Shown: piece after piece, positions 1-5,590 of the stretch
How positions within the stretch are numbered: position 1 is the stretch's first letter
Layout of the letters: the number at the start of each line of letters is the position of its first letter
NCBI GenBank assembly: GCA_001689515.1
Contig: LUJR01000037.1
Location: forward strand, 1-10,109
Length of the DNA: 10,109 bases
Source of the DNA: Bacteroidales bacterium M7
Lineage (GTDB): Bacteria; Bacteroidota; Bacteroidia; Bacteroidales; Muribaculaceae
Direction of reading: 5' to 3'
Notes under the pieces: model-generated
Seen by the model: only the letters and a program-made list of their open reading frames with translations
What the model was told of the DNA's origin: nothing
Database searches by the model: none
Program-made: the position numbers and the translations under genes

Positions 1-16
1 TTTCACTTTTTTGTAG

Positions 17-24
17 TAACTTTG
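17..24 (+). promoter_or_regulatory. Bacteroidales -7 promoter element
   Basis: The sequence TAACTTTG followed by CA matches the Bacteroidales -7 consensus TAnnTTTG. The matching -33 element would lie before the window start, so only half of the promoter can be seen. Transcription would start near base 30 and run rightwards. No convincing ORF follows until 304, so the product is either a long leader for that gene or a short RNA ending at the hairpin at 152-191. Confidence 0.45.
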
Positions 25-151
25 CATTTTCAACAACAAAGACATACATTCTCATCTATAAAAACTGATGTTTTTAGGTTAATGCAAGAAATAAGAATTG
101 GTAAGAAAGATGTGTTTTTAGATAAAAACTCTTAGCCGTCGTTGATACGGC

Positions 152-191
152 ACAACAAGGAGCGACATTGTGAAATGTCGCTCCTTGTTGT
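152..191. repeat. Perfect 18-bp inverted repeat hairpin
   Basis: Bases 152-169 and 174-191 are exact reverse complements around the 4-base loop GTGA. The core reads GGAGCGACATT and its complement. On the plus strand it is followed by ATTTCATTA rather than a clean T-run, so it is at best a weak terminator. The GGAG at the foot of the stem is one of the two tetranucleotides known in REP elements mobilised by RAYT transposases. It could therefore be another REP-family palindrome, of a different subtype from those at 2905 and 7586. Confidence 0.6.
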
Positions 192-212
192 ATTTCATTA
201 ACACAACTGTGC

Positions 213-244
213 TTGATAATTGCACATCCTATTACGGAAATTTG
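213..244 (+). promoter_or_regulatory. Probable promoter of the small membrane protein gene
   Basis: GAAATTTG at 237-244 differs from TAnnTTTG at one position and is followed by CA. A TTG at 213-215 lies 21 bases upstream, the usual spacing for a Bacteroidales -33 element. Transcription would start near 249, leaving a leader of about 55 bases before the ATG at 304. The leader includes a small palindrome at 254-267 (TCGGGA/TCCCGA) and the A-rich stretch AACAAACCTAAAAC at 280-293. Confidence 0.4.
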
Positions 245-303
245 CAAGTGTAATCGGGACATCCCGACCTGAACGACTAAACAAACCTAAAACTTATACA
301 GAT

Positions 304-606
304 ATGAAAACCATCCTCATCCTTGCCGCCAGTCTGCTCATCGCCGCAGCCGTCCTCGTAATCTCCCTCCGCATCTTACAATGGCTCGTCACGGGCGCAT
401 GCACAATCTTGTCAGTCGCCATAGATTTTTTTCGCGAGGTCAAAGAAGCCATAGACATGGTAGGAAACCGCCTATGCTATCTGGGAGCATTCATCCGCAA
501 GTCTGCCGCAATGCAACGCGCGAAAACCCTGCACCGCATGAATCACATATTATATAAAGCAACTTATATAAAGCAACCCCGGCAATCTGCCACATGCTCG
601 CCCTGA
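304..606 (+). CDS. Small membrane protein, truncated by a 14-bp duplication
   Basis: This is a 100-residue product of unknown family. I start it at 304 rather than at an upstream ATG (220) because the hydrophobic N-terminus begins here with MKTILILAAS and the stretch before it lies in the leader. Residues 4-24 are a strong membrane segment or uncleaved signal anchor, with further hydrophobic sequence to about residue 42, then a basic cytosol-like region (residues 60-80). The last 13 residues are out of register. A perfect tandem duplication of 14 bases at 550-577 shifts the frame after Lys85-Ala86 and leads to a stop at 604-606. With one copy the frame continues to 689 and gives 123 residues. 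Codon use looks genuine on both sides of the break. The product may be a truncated form, a pseudogene, or the off state of a slippage switch. Confidence 0.6.
   Translation: MKTILILAASLLIAAAVLVISLRILQWLVTGACTILSVAIDFFREVKEAIDMVGNRLCYLGAFIRKSAAMQRAKTLHRMNHILYKATYIKQPRQSATCSP
550..577 (+). repeat. 14-bp tandem duplication causing a frameshift
   Basis: TTATATAAAGCAAC occurs twice without a gap, at 550-563 and 564-577. Because 14 is not a multiple of 3, the second copy shifts the reading frame. Removing one copy joins residue 86 directly to a downstream open frame that ends at 689. This is seen directly in the sequence. The mechanism (replication slippage, or a sequencing or assembly artefact) is not determined. 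Confidence 0.9.
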
Positions 607-689
607 CATCATGGATGCTGTCACGCGCAAGCCGCAATGTCTATCTCCGTTACCACAACGACAAACCTGAGGCAATCGCCACAATATAA
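594..689 (+). pseudogene. Detached 3' part of the small membrane protein gene
   Basis: This stretch encodes the displaced C-terminus of the gene starting at 304, in a frame 2 bases off. From the ATG at 594 it reads 31 residues beginning MLALTSWMLSR and ending YLRYHNDKPEAIATI before TAA at 687-689. It lacks its own promoter. It joins seamlessly to the upstream frame when one 14-mer of the duplication is removed, which gives NHILYKATPAICHMLALT across the junction. It is too short to be an obvious gene on its own. Confidence 0.6.
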
Positions 690-694
690 TGAAA

Positions 695-735
695 AAGCAA
701 GGCGGACGTTGTCTGTAGCAACATCCGCCTTGCTT
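695..735. terminator. Bidirectional terminator hairpin between convergent genes
   Basis: AAGCAAGGCGGA at 695-706 pairs with TCCGCCTTGCTT at 724-735. After one mismatch the stem is extended by GTTG/CAAC around a 7-base loop. On the minus strand the stem is followed by a run of T (complement of the A-run at 692-696), which fits termination of the gene at 756-1319. On the plus strand it lies directly after the intact-frame stop at 689, which supports 689 as the original end of that gene. Confidence 0.75.
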
Positions 736-755
736 ATATCTTAACCACAGGGAGA

Positions 756-1319
756 TTATTCGTCAAGGCTCATCTCGTCAAAGTTGTCAAGAGAGAACTC
801 GTCGTCATTATAATCCTCCGAACCGTAGAAGTCGGCATCCATGTCGTCATCGGCGATCTGGGCGGCTTTGGCTGCTGCTTTGGCATCAGACTTGGCATCA
901 AATTCGTCAAGATCTACAAACTGCGCCGGAGCCTTGCCCATAGATATAGAGCAGTAAGGCTCGCTGAGGTGCTTGCCAGGCTCGCTCTTCTTCATCTCCA
1001 TGAAAAACGAGCGGTCAGTCATATAGTCAAATACAAATATAAGACGCTGCCCTTCATCCTCTATGAAATCACTCAGGGGACACTCGTCCATGATATAGAC
1101 CTCCTCCGAGCTGTCGGAGCCCATATCCTCGAGTGTTATCTCCTTGCTCTTTTCCCATCCGTCCTCGCAGAGGAAAAAAGAACTCATCTGATTCTTATCG
1201 TAGCCGACACTATCGCAGATGGCATTACGGAGGTCAAGAAAAGTGTTGTCAGCATCAATCTTGATCTCACGCTTGAAATTATCCACCTCATCAGAGACTA
1301 TGCGGAATGTAAAAATCAT
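756..1319 (-). CDS. pRiA4b ORF-3-like domain protein with acidic tail
   Basis: This is a 187-residue cytosolic protein without a signal peptide. Residues 1-110 follow the pattern of the plasmid pRiA4b ORF-3 family (also annotated as IS1096 TnpR-like passenger). They open with the strand IFTFRIVSDEV, then show the spaced FLDLRNAI helix near 27-34, a GYDKNQMSSFFL segment (39-50), and GQRLIFVFDYMTDRSFFMEM (90-109) in place of the family's Gly-Asp-x-Phe-x-Tyr-x-Asp-Phe region. Residues 140-155 are Ala/Lys-rich, and the last 32 residues are dominated by Asp and Glu. The biochemical role of the family is not established despite its mobile-element name, and no transposon genes are nearby. The promoter is probably at 1431-1461 and the terminator at 695-735. 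Confidence 0.75.
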   Translation of the reverse strand: MIFTFRIVSDEVDNFKREIKIDADNTFLDLRNAICDSVGYDKNQMSSFFLCEDGWEKSKEITLEDMGSDSSEEVYIMDECPLSDFIEDEGQRLIFVFDYMTDRSFFMEMKKSEPGKHLSEPYCSISMGKAPAQFVDLDEFDAKSDAKAAAKAAQIADDDMDADFYGSEDYNDDEFSLDNFDEMSLDE

Positions 1320-1430
1320 TGTTTAATTACGTATGTTATAGTTGTTGTTTATGTTTTCATGAGTTGTCGTCAACCAAAGCACATGAGGTCAAAAACAGCC
1401 TCACAAGCACCTCGTCAACGATATTTGACG

Positions 1431-1461
1431 CAAAGTAATCAATAACTCAACAAACATGCAA
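1431..1461 (-). promoter_or_regulatory. Probable promoter of the pRiA4b-like gene
   Basis: Read on the minus strand, TTG (1461-1459) is followed after 20 bases by TTACTTTG (1438-1431), one mismatch from TAnnTTTG. The start would be near 1426, giving a leader of about 105 bases. The rest of the 320-base divergent spacer (1320-1641) is AT-rich and holds no other supported gene. Confidence 0.45.
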
Positions 1462-1608
1462 ACTTTTTATGAAAAAAATCTCACCCAATCCGTGCAATAT
1501 GACACAGTCTCCGCAGACTCATTTGCCACACCTTAATTATAAATATAAAATCGCAAAACAATCCGTTAAAAAACAAGTCCAGCAGGACAATAAATGAGAA
1601 AAATTGCG

Positions 1609-1616
1609 TAAATTTG
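1609..1616 (+). promoter_or_regulatory. -7 promoter element of serine palmitoyltransferase gene
   Basis: TAAATTTG followed by CA matches the Bacteroidales -7 consensus and lies 26 bases before the start codon of the next gene. No clear TTG is found 19-21 bases upstream, so the -33 element is weak or absent. Transcription would start near 1622, leaving a leader of about 20 bases. Confidence 0.55.
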
Positions 1617-1641
1617 CAGCCTAATTACAATTCATCCCCAT

Positions 1642-2829
1642 ATGAAGCTACTACAGGCTAAGCTTGCACGCTACACAGCCCCACAAGAAGCTAAAGCAGC
1701 AGGCATTTACCCTTATTTCCGTGCCATTTCGAGTGAGCAGGATCCTGAAGTCATAATCAACGGCCGCAAGGTGCTGATGTTCGGATCAAACTGCTACACA
1801 GGTCTTGTCAACGACCCCCGCATCAAAGAGGCAGCCATCGAGGCTACAAAAAAATACGGCACAGGCTGCGCAGGCTCACCGTTTCTCAACGGCACGCTTG
1901 ACCTGCATAAGCAACTCGAAGCGCGTATAGCCGAATACATCGGCAAAGAGGACGTCATGATATACAGCACCGGATTCGGTGTGAATCTTGGCGTGGTATC
2001 CGCCCTCACCGGTCGCGAAGACTATATCCTCTGGGACGAACAGGATCATGCATCCATCATCGAGGGCAGACGCCTGTCGTTCAGCCAGTCGCTAAAATAC
2101 AAACACAACGACATGGAGTCGCTTGAAAAGCAGCTACAGAAGTGCGAACCTGACAAGGTAAAGCTAATCGTCACCGACGGAGTCTTCTCCATGGAAGGTG
2201 ATGTAGCCAACGTACCCGAAATCGTCCGTCTCGCCAAGAAGTATGACGCGAGCGTGATGGTCGACGAGGCCCATGGCATCGGAGTGTTCGGCAAGGGCGG
2301 TCGCGGAGTGTGCCACCATTTTGGCGTACAGGACGATGTAGACCTCATCATGGGAACATTCTCCAAGTCATTCGCATCGCTCGGAGGATTCATTGCTACA
2401 GACAAGGAGATCACCAACTTCCTCCGTCACCACTCACGCAGCTACATATTCACCGCAAGCATCACCCCGGCATCCACAGCAGCAGCCCTCAAGGCTCTGG
2501 AAATCATGGAGACCGAGCCTGAGCGTCAGGAGCAGCTGTGGGAAAACACCAACTTCGCACTCGAGGGATTCCGCAACATGGGATGCGAGATAGGCAACAC
2601 TTCCACCCCTATCATCCCCCTCTACATCCGCGACAACAACCTGACATTCACCATCACCCGCGATCTCTTCGACGAAGGCGTGTTTGTCAACCCCGTAGTG
2701 TCACCGGCAGTAGCACCCCACGACACCCTCATCCGCTTCAGCCTCATGGGCACCCACACCAAGGAACAGGTGCAGACCGCCCTGGAAAAGATACAGAAAG
2801 TATTCCGCCGTTACAACCTCATCCCTTAA
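1642..2829 (+). CDS. spt: Serine palmitoyltransferase (sphingolipid synthesis)
   Basis: A PLP-dependent alpha-oxoamine synthase of 395 residues, the normal family length. It condenses L-serine with an acyl-CoA to 3-ketosphinganine, the first step of sphingolipid synthesis, in the cytosol or at the inner membrane face. Landmarks are His136 in DQDHAS, which stacks on the cofactor, Asp208 and His211 in VDEAHG, and the cofactor lysine Lys242 in GTFSKS. The glycine-rich substrate region YGTGCAGSPFLNGT lies at 72-85. The N-terminus (MKLLQAKLARY, YPYFR) and the segment HNDMESLEKQLQKC resemble the Bacteroides enzyme from memory more than KBL or BioF, the other members with this fold. It has its own promoter and hairpin and no pathway neighbours, which is common for spt in this order. 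The assignment over KBL is inference from similarity and taxonomy. Confidence 0.9.
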   Translation: MKLLQAKLARYTAPQEAKAAGIYPYFRAISSEQDPEVIINGRKVLMFGSNCYTGLVNDPRIKEAAIEATKKYGTGCAGSPFLNGTLDLHKQLEARIAEYIGKEDVMIYSTGFGVNLGVVSALTGREDYILWDEQDHASIIEGRRLSFSQSLKYKHNDMESLEKQLQKCEPDKVKLIVTDGVFSMEGDVANVPEIVRLAKKYDASVMVDEAHGIGVFGKGGRGVCHHFGVQDDVDLIMGTFSKSFASLGGFIATDKEITNFLRHHSRSYIFTASITPASTAAALKALEIMETEPERQEQLWENTNFALEGFRNMGCEIGNTSTPIIPLYIRDNNLTFTITRDLFDEGVFVNPVVSPAVAPHDTLIRFSLMGTHTKEQVQTALEKIQKVFRRYNLIP

Positions 2830-2852
2830 GGAAAACAGGCGATCCAATATAG

Positions 2853-2883
2853 CAGGGGGCGCATCCGATGGATGCGCCCCCTG
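2853..2883 (+). terminator. GC-rich hairpin after spt
   Basis: A perfect 14-bp stem with the 3-base loop GAT starts 23 bases after the spt stop codon. It has a run of G on one side and a run of C on the other. It is followed by ACATGTTT, so the T-run is poor. It probably ends or protects the spt transcript. Confidence 0.6.
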
Positions 2884-2904
2884 ACATGTTTAAGCATCCC
2901 ATAG

Positions 2905-2994
2905 TTGTAGGGACATGCCGTGGCATGTCCGCTTCATACGACATATGCAAATACCATATCTAATAGGCGGACATGCCACGGCATGTCCCTACAA
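2905..2994. repeat. REP/BIME-like pair of inverted palindromes
   Basis: Two 28-bp arms, 2905-2932 and 2967-2994, are exact reverse complements separated by 34 bases. Each arm is itself a palindrome (GGACATGCC, 2-base loop, GGCATGTCC) with GTAG at its outer foot. A GTAG-footed hairpin arranged head to head is the layout of REP elements in BIMEs, which RAYT (TnpA-REP) transposases mobilise. The same core GTAGGGACATGCC recurs at 7586-7661. It lies wholly in intergenic DNA behind spt. REP identity is inferred from architecture, since no RAYT gene is in the window. Confidence 0.7.
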
Positions 2995-3062
2995 TTTTAA
3001 ACTGACATAATCGATTAAGATTGATCCATTTCTTATCGATATGCGGCAGTTACGCACAAAAT

Positions 3063-3093
3063 AAAAAGAGGCTGCATCTCGCAGCCTCTTTTT
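3063..3093. terminator. Intrinsic terminator, symmetrical
   Basis: AAAAAGAGGCTGC (3063-3075) and GCAGCCTCTTTTT (3081-3093) form a perfect 13-bp stem with loop ATCTC, with A-runs and T-runs on opposite flanks. It can work in both directions. On the minus strand it ends the candidate small RNA, and on the plus strand it could stop read-through from spt. Confidence 0.85.
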
Positions 3094-3148
3094 ATAGGTT
3101 TCCAATAGGTACAATTTCTAAGGTAAAAAAGATTGTTTTAGGTTTGTT
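3063..3148 (-). ncRNA. Candidate small RNA of about 86 nt
   Basis: A strong minus-strand promoter (3152-3183) and an intrinsic terminator (3063-3093) bracket about 86 bases with no credible ORF. The predicted transcript begins near AACAAACCTAAAAC, has an unstructured A/U-rich middle, and ends in a 13-bp stem followed by U residues. This is the classic layout of a free-standing bacterial small RNA. I do not recognise it as a named RNA family. The alternatives are a leader whose gene was lost or a premature-termination product. The start point is estimated from the promoter spacing. Confidence 0.5.
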
Positions 3149-3151
3149 ATA

Positions 3152-3183
3152 CAAAGGTACACCCTTTCAGATGCCTTGTGCAA
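3152..3183 (-). promoter_or_regulatory. Strong Bacteroidales promoter, minus strand
   Basis: Read on the minus strand, TTG (3183-3181) is followed after 21 bases by TACCTTTG (3159-3152), a full match to TAnnTTTG at ideal spacing. It is the best promoter in the window. It has no protein gene downstream before the terminator at 3063-3093. Confidence 0.75.
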
Positions 3184-3244
3184 GCTTTTTAATATGTTTA
3201 ATAACAACCTTTTTAAGCCACATCCGCCATGCATACATCTAAAA

Positions 3245-3270
3245 CGCTATACATCAATGATGTAACAGCG
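3245..3270. other. Dyad symmetry upstream of dipeptide epimerase gene
   Basis: TACATCA (3250-3256) and TGATGTA (3258-3264) form a 7-bp dyad around one base. The outer bases CGCT and AGCG (3245-3248 and 3267-3270) extend the pairing after a bulge. It lies between the minus-strand promoter at 3152-3183 and the plus-strand gene at 3428. It could be an operator or a hairpin, but nothing identifies a binding protein. The rest of 3184-3360 is AT-rich with nothing else visible. Confidence 0.3.
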
Positions 3271-3365
3271 CATTGAAAATTTGTATTCAATAGTTAATTT
3301 ATATTAATTATTTATTTTAACCTCCTCTCGTATGTCTACAGAGCTGTTTTAACACTCATTTTTCG

Positions 3366-3373
3366 TAACTTCG
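3366..3373 (+). promoter_or_regulatory. Possible -7 element of dipeptide epimerase gene
   Basis: TAACTTCG is one mismatch from TAnnTTTG, about 55 bases before the start codon at 3428. No exact TTG is found at the proper upstream spacing. It is the best candidate in this spacer but is weak. Confidence 0.35.
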
Positions 3374-3427
3374 TGACTATAGTAAACTATCTTCACGCCA
3401 ATCAGCGAACCTCATCATATACACAAT

Positions 3428-4558
3428 ATGGACCGCAGACATTTTTTGCGCAACATGGCTCTTGCCGGTATGGCTCTTAGCCTCCCGACAAAGTTATGGG
3501 CAGATGACCAGCCTCCCAAACCCAAGCATGCAGGCAAAGGGTTGCAACTGTCATTCAAGCCCTATGAGCTGAAACTCAAGCACTCATTTAACCTTGCCAA
3601 ATATTCACGCACCACGACTCCGGATGTGCTGACTGCTCTGACCTTTGACGGCATCACCGGCTATGGCGAGGCTTCAATGCCTCCCTATCTCGGCGAGAGC
3701 GTGGAGAGCGTGACACGGTTTCTTTCACTGCTTGACCTGAGCCAGTTTGATGATCCTTTCCGGATAGACGAGATACATGATTACATGGATAGCATCGCCC
3801 CTGACAACAACGCTGCCAAGGCTGCGGTCGACATCGCCCTCCATGATCTCCTCGGCAAGATAATGGGCAAACCTTGGCACCGCATATGGGGACTGAACCC
3901 CTCACTTGCACCCAACACGTCATACACCATCGGCATTGACACACCTGACATAGTGCGCGTCAAGGTGGAGGAAGCAGCCCCATATAAGGTACTTAAAGTG
4001 AAGATGGGACTTGACCGCGACCGTGAAACCATAGAAGTCATACGCAGCATGACCGACCGACCGATATGCGTGGATGTCAACCAGGGCTGGGACGACAAGC
4101 ACAAGGCTCTTGACATGTGCCACTGGCTCAAAGAACAGGGATGCCTCTTCGTGGAGCAACCGATGCCCAAGGAGATGATCGACGAGACGGCATGGCTGCG
4201 CGAACGTTCACCGCTGCCTATGGTGGCAGACGAGTTCATGCAGGGACTTGCCGACGTGCCACGCTGCCACGGCGTGTATGATGCCATTAACATCAAGCTG
4301 ATGAAATGCGGGGGACTCCATGACGCTTACAAGATGGCAGTACTCGCCCGAGGCATGGGCATGAAGGTGATGCTCGGCTGCATGACCGAAACCTCATGCG
4401 CCATATCGGCTGCGTCTCAGCTCGCGCCCATGGCTGACTGGGCTGACCTTGACGGCAATCTGCTCATAGCCAACGACTGCTTCTCGGGCATGAAAATCGT
4501 GGACGGCAAAGTCACTCTGCGGCCTGACCTCCCCGGCATAGGCGCAGAGCCGGTTTGA
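3428..4558 (+). CDS. Tat-exported dipeptide epimerase (enolase superfamily)
   Basis: A 376-residue member of the muconate lactonizing subgroup, most like L-Ala-D/L-Glu epimerases, which invert the second residue of dipeptides released from peptidoglycan. The N-terminus DRRHFLRNMALAGMAL is a twin-arginine signal, so the enzyme should be exported to the periplasm, unlike the cytosolic E. coli YcjG. After the capping domain (about 40-160) the barrel carries Lys190-x-Lys192, the metal ligands Asp216 (DVNQ), Glu243 (VEQP) and Asp268 (ADEF), and the lysine motif IKLMKCGG (289-296). The DLD motif at 340-342 matches the DxD that binds the dipeptide amino group. All key residues are present. The precise dipeptide is unknown, since related enzymes differ in substrate. 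A -7 element just behind the gene suggests the following operon is transcribed separately. Confidence 0.87.
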   Translation: MDRRHFLRNMALAGMALSLPTKLWADDQPPKPKHAGKGLQLSFKPYELKLKHSFNLAKYSRTTTPDVLTALTFDGITGYGEASMPPYLGESVESVTRFLSLLDLSQFDDPFRIDEIHDYMDSIAPDNNAAKAAVDIALHDLLGKIMGKPWHRIWGLNPSLAPNTSYTIGIDTPDIVRVKVEEAAPYKVLKVKMGLDRDRETIEVIRSMTDRPICVDVNQGWDDKHKALDMCHWLKEQGCLFVEQPMPKEMIDETAWLRERSPLPMVADEFMQGLADVPRCHGVYDAINIKLMKCGGLHDAYKMAVLARGMGMKVMLGCMTETSCAISAASQLAPMADWADLDGNLLIANDCFSGMKIVDGKVTLRPDLPGIGAEPV

Positions 4559-4569
4559 AAATAATTTGG

Positions 4570-4577
4570 TAATTTTG
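4570..4577 (+). promoter_or_regulatory. -7 promoter element of the nonulosonate operon
   Basis: TAATTTTG followed by CA matches TAnnTTTG and sits 24 bases before the legB-like start codon, in the 42-base gap after the epimerase gene. The only nearby TTG (4555-4557) is too close to serve as the -33 element, so the promoter is incomplete by sequence. Read-through from the epimerase gene is also possible. Confidence 0.5.
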
Positions 4578-4600
4578 CAACAGTAACTTATTATTCCATT

Positions 4601-5590
4601 ATGATAGACGCTAACAAACCTGTGCTTGTGACCGGAGCCGACGGATTCATCGGCTCACATCTGGCGCAGGCACTTCTTGATAAAGGACTGCGGGTCAGGG
4701 CTCTCGCCCAGTACAACTCATTTAACTCATGGGGATGGCTCGAGGACATACACGATGACCGGCTGGAAGTCGTTTGCGGCGATGTAAGAGACCCCGACTT
4801 CTGCCGCTACATCACCCGTGGGACAGGCACCGTGTTTCACCTCGCAGCACTCATCGCCATACCCTACAGCTACGTGGCACCTGACAGCTATGTAGACACC
4901 AACATCAAAGGTACTCTCAACATGCTACAGGCAGCACGTGACGAAGGCGCCGACCGCATCGTGGTGACATCAACCAGCGAAGTCTACGGCACAGCACAGT
5001 ATGTACCAATTGACGAGAAACACCCCCGGCAGCCGCAGTCTCCCTACTCCGCCACCAAAATCGGAGCCGATGCACTTGCCAAGAGTTTCTACAACGCTTT
5101 TGATCTGCCCGTGGTGATAGCCCGACCGTTCAACACTTACGGTCCGCGGCAGAGCGCCCGTGCCATCATCCCCACAATCATCACGCAGATAGCCAACGGA
5201 GCGCGTGAAATAAAGGTCGGAGACCTCGCCCCTACCCGCGACTTCAACTATGTGGCTGATACGGCTGCCGGATTCATCGCTCTCGCGGAAGCACCGGGGA
5301 TAGAAGGACGCGAAATCAACATAGCCACCGGTACAGAGGTCACCATGAAAGAGACCTTAGAGACCATAGCGCGTCTGATGAATGCCGATGTGTCGTTTGT
5401 AACCGACCCGCAGCGGTTGAGACCTTCGAAAAGCGAGGTGTTCCGTCTGTGCGGAGACAACACGCTCATAACATCGCTCACCGACTGGCGACCGGCACAC
5501 AGCCTGGAGGACGGACTGCGAAAAACAATCGATTGGTTCCGCGACCCGGCAAACCTGGCAAAATACAAAAGCAACATATACAATGTCTGA
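4601..5590 (+). CDS. legB: LegB-type NAD-dependent nucleotide-sugar 4,6-dehydratase
   Basis: A 329-residue extended short-chain dehydrogenase. It should convert an NDP-GlcNAc to its 4-keto-6-deoxy form, the entry step of legionaminic-type nonulosonic acid synthesis in the cytosol. The NAD-binding motif GADGFIG is at 12-18, the catalytic Tyr149 and Lys153 are in YSATK, and the active-site loop TSTSEVYG is at 123-130. The segments YNSFNSWGWL (38-47), LAALIAIPYSY (81-91) and RPFNTYGPRQSAR (175-187) are characteristic of LegB as I remember the family. The nucleotide (GDP or UDP) cannot be read from sequence. The gene overlaps the next by 8 bases, which points to translational coupling. Related NAD-dependent epimerases are the alternative. 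Confidence 0.85.
   Translation: MIDANKPVLVTGADGFIGSHLAQALLDKGLRVRALAQYNSFNSWGWLEDIHDDRLEVVCGDVRDPDFCRYITRGTGTVFHLAALIAIPYSYVAPDSYVDTNIKGTLNMLQAARDEGADRIVVTSTSEVYGTAQYVPIDEKHPRQPQSPYSATKIGADALAKSFYNAFDLPVVIARPFNTYGPRQSARAIIPTIITQIANGAREIKVGDLAPTRDFNYVADTAAGFIALAEAPGIEGREINIATGTEVTMKETLETIARLMNADVSFVTDPQRLRPSKSEVFRLCGDNTLITSLTDWRPAHSLEDGLRKTIDWFRDPANLAKYKSNIYNV

Noticed and set aside
74..262. Minus-strand ORF of 62 residues
   Set aside because: It runs through the perfect hairpin at 152-191 and a promoter region, has no recognisable protein pattern, and lies opposite the leader of the 304 gene.
969..1445. Plus-strand ORF of 158 residues
   Set aside because: It is the antisense shadow of the pRiA4b-like gene and extends into its promoter. 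The minus-strand frame has the family pattern, and this one has none.
1469..1596. Plus-strand ORF of about 42 codons starting ATGAAAAAAATC
   Set aside because: It ends before the spt promoter, is Lys/Gln/Asn-rich from AT-rich spacer DNA, and has no promoter or recognisable motif.
1642..2829. Glycine C-acetyltransferase (kbl) or 8-amino-7-oxononanoate synthase (bioF) for the PLP enzyme
   Set aside because: These share the fold and motifs, but the N-terminal and mid-protein segments look like the Bacteroides serine palmitoyltransferase, and no threonine-degradation or biotin genes adjoin it.
2905..2994. CRISPR array or transposon inverted repeats
   Set aside because: There are only two inverted (not direct) copies with a 34-base spacer, no third repeat, no cas gene and no transposase between the arms.
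3021..3242. Plus-strand ORF of 73 residues after spt
   Set aside because: It reads through the intrinsic terminator at 3063-3093 and across the minus-strand promoter at 3152-3183. Its sequence is explained by those elements.
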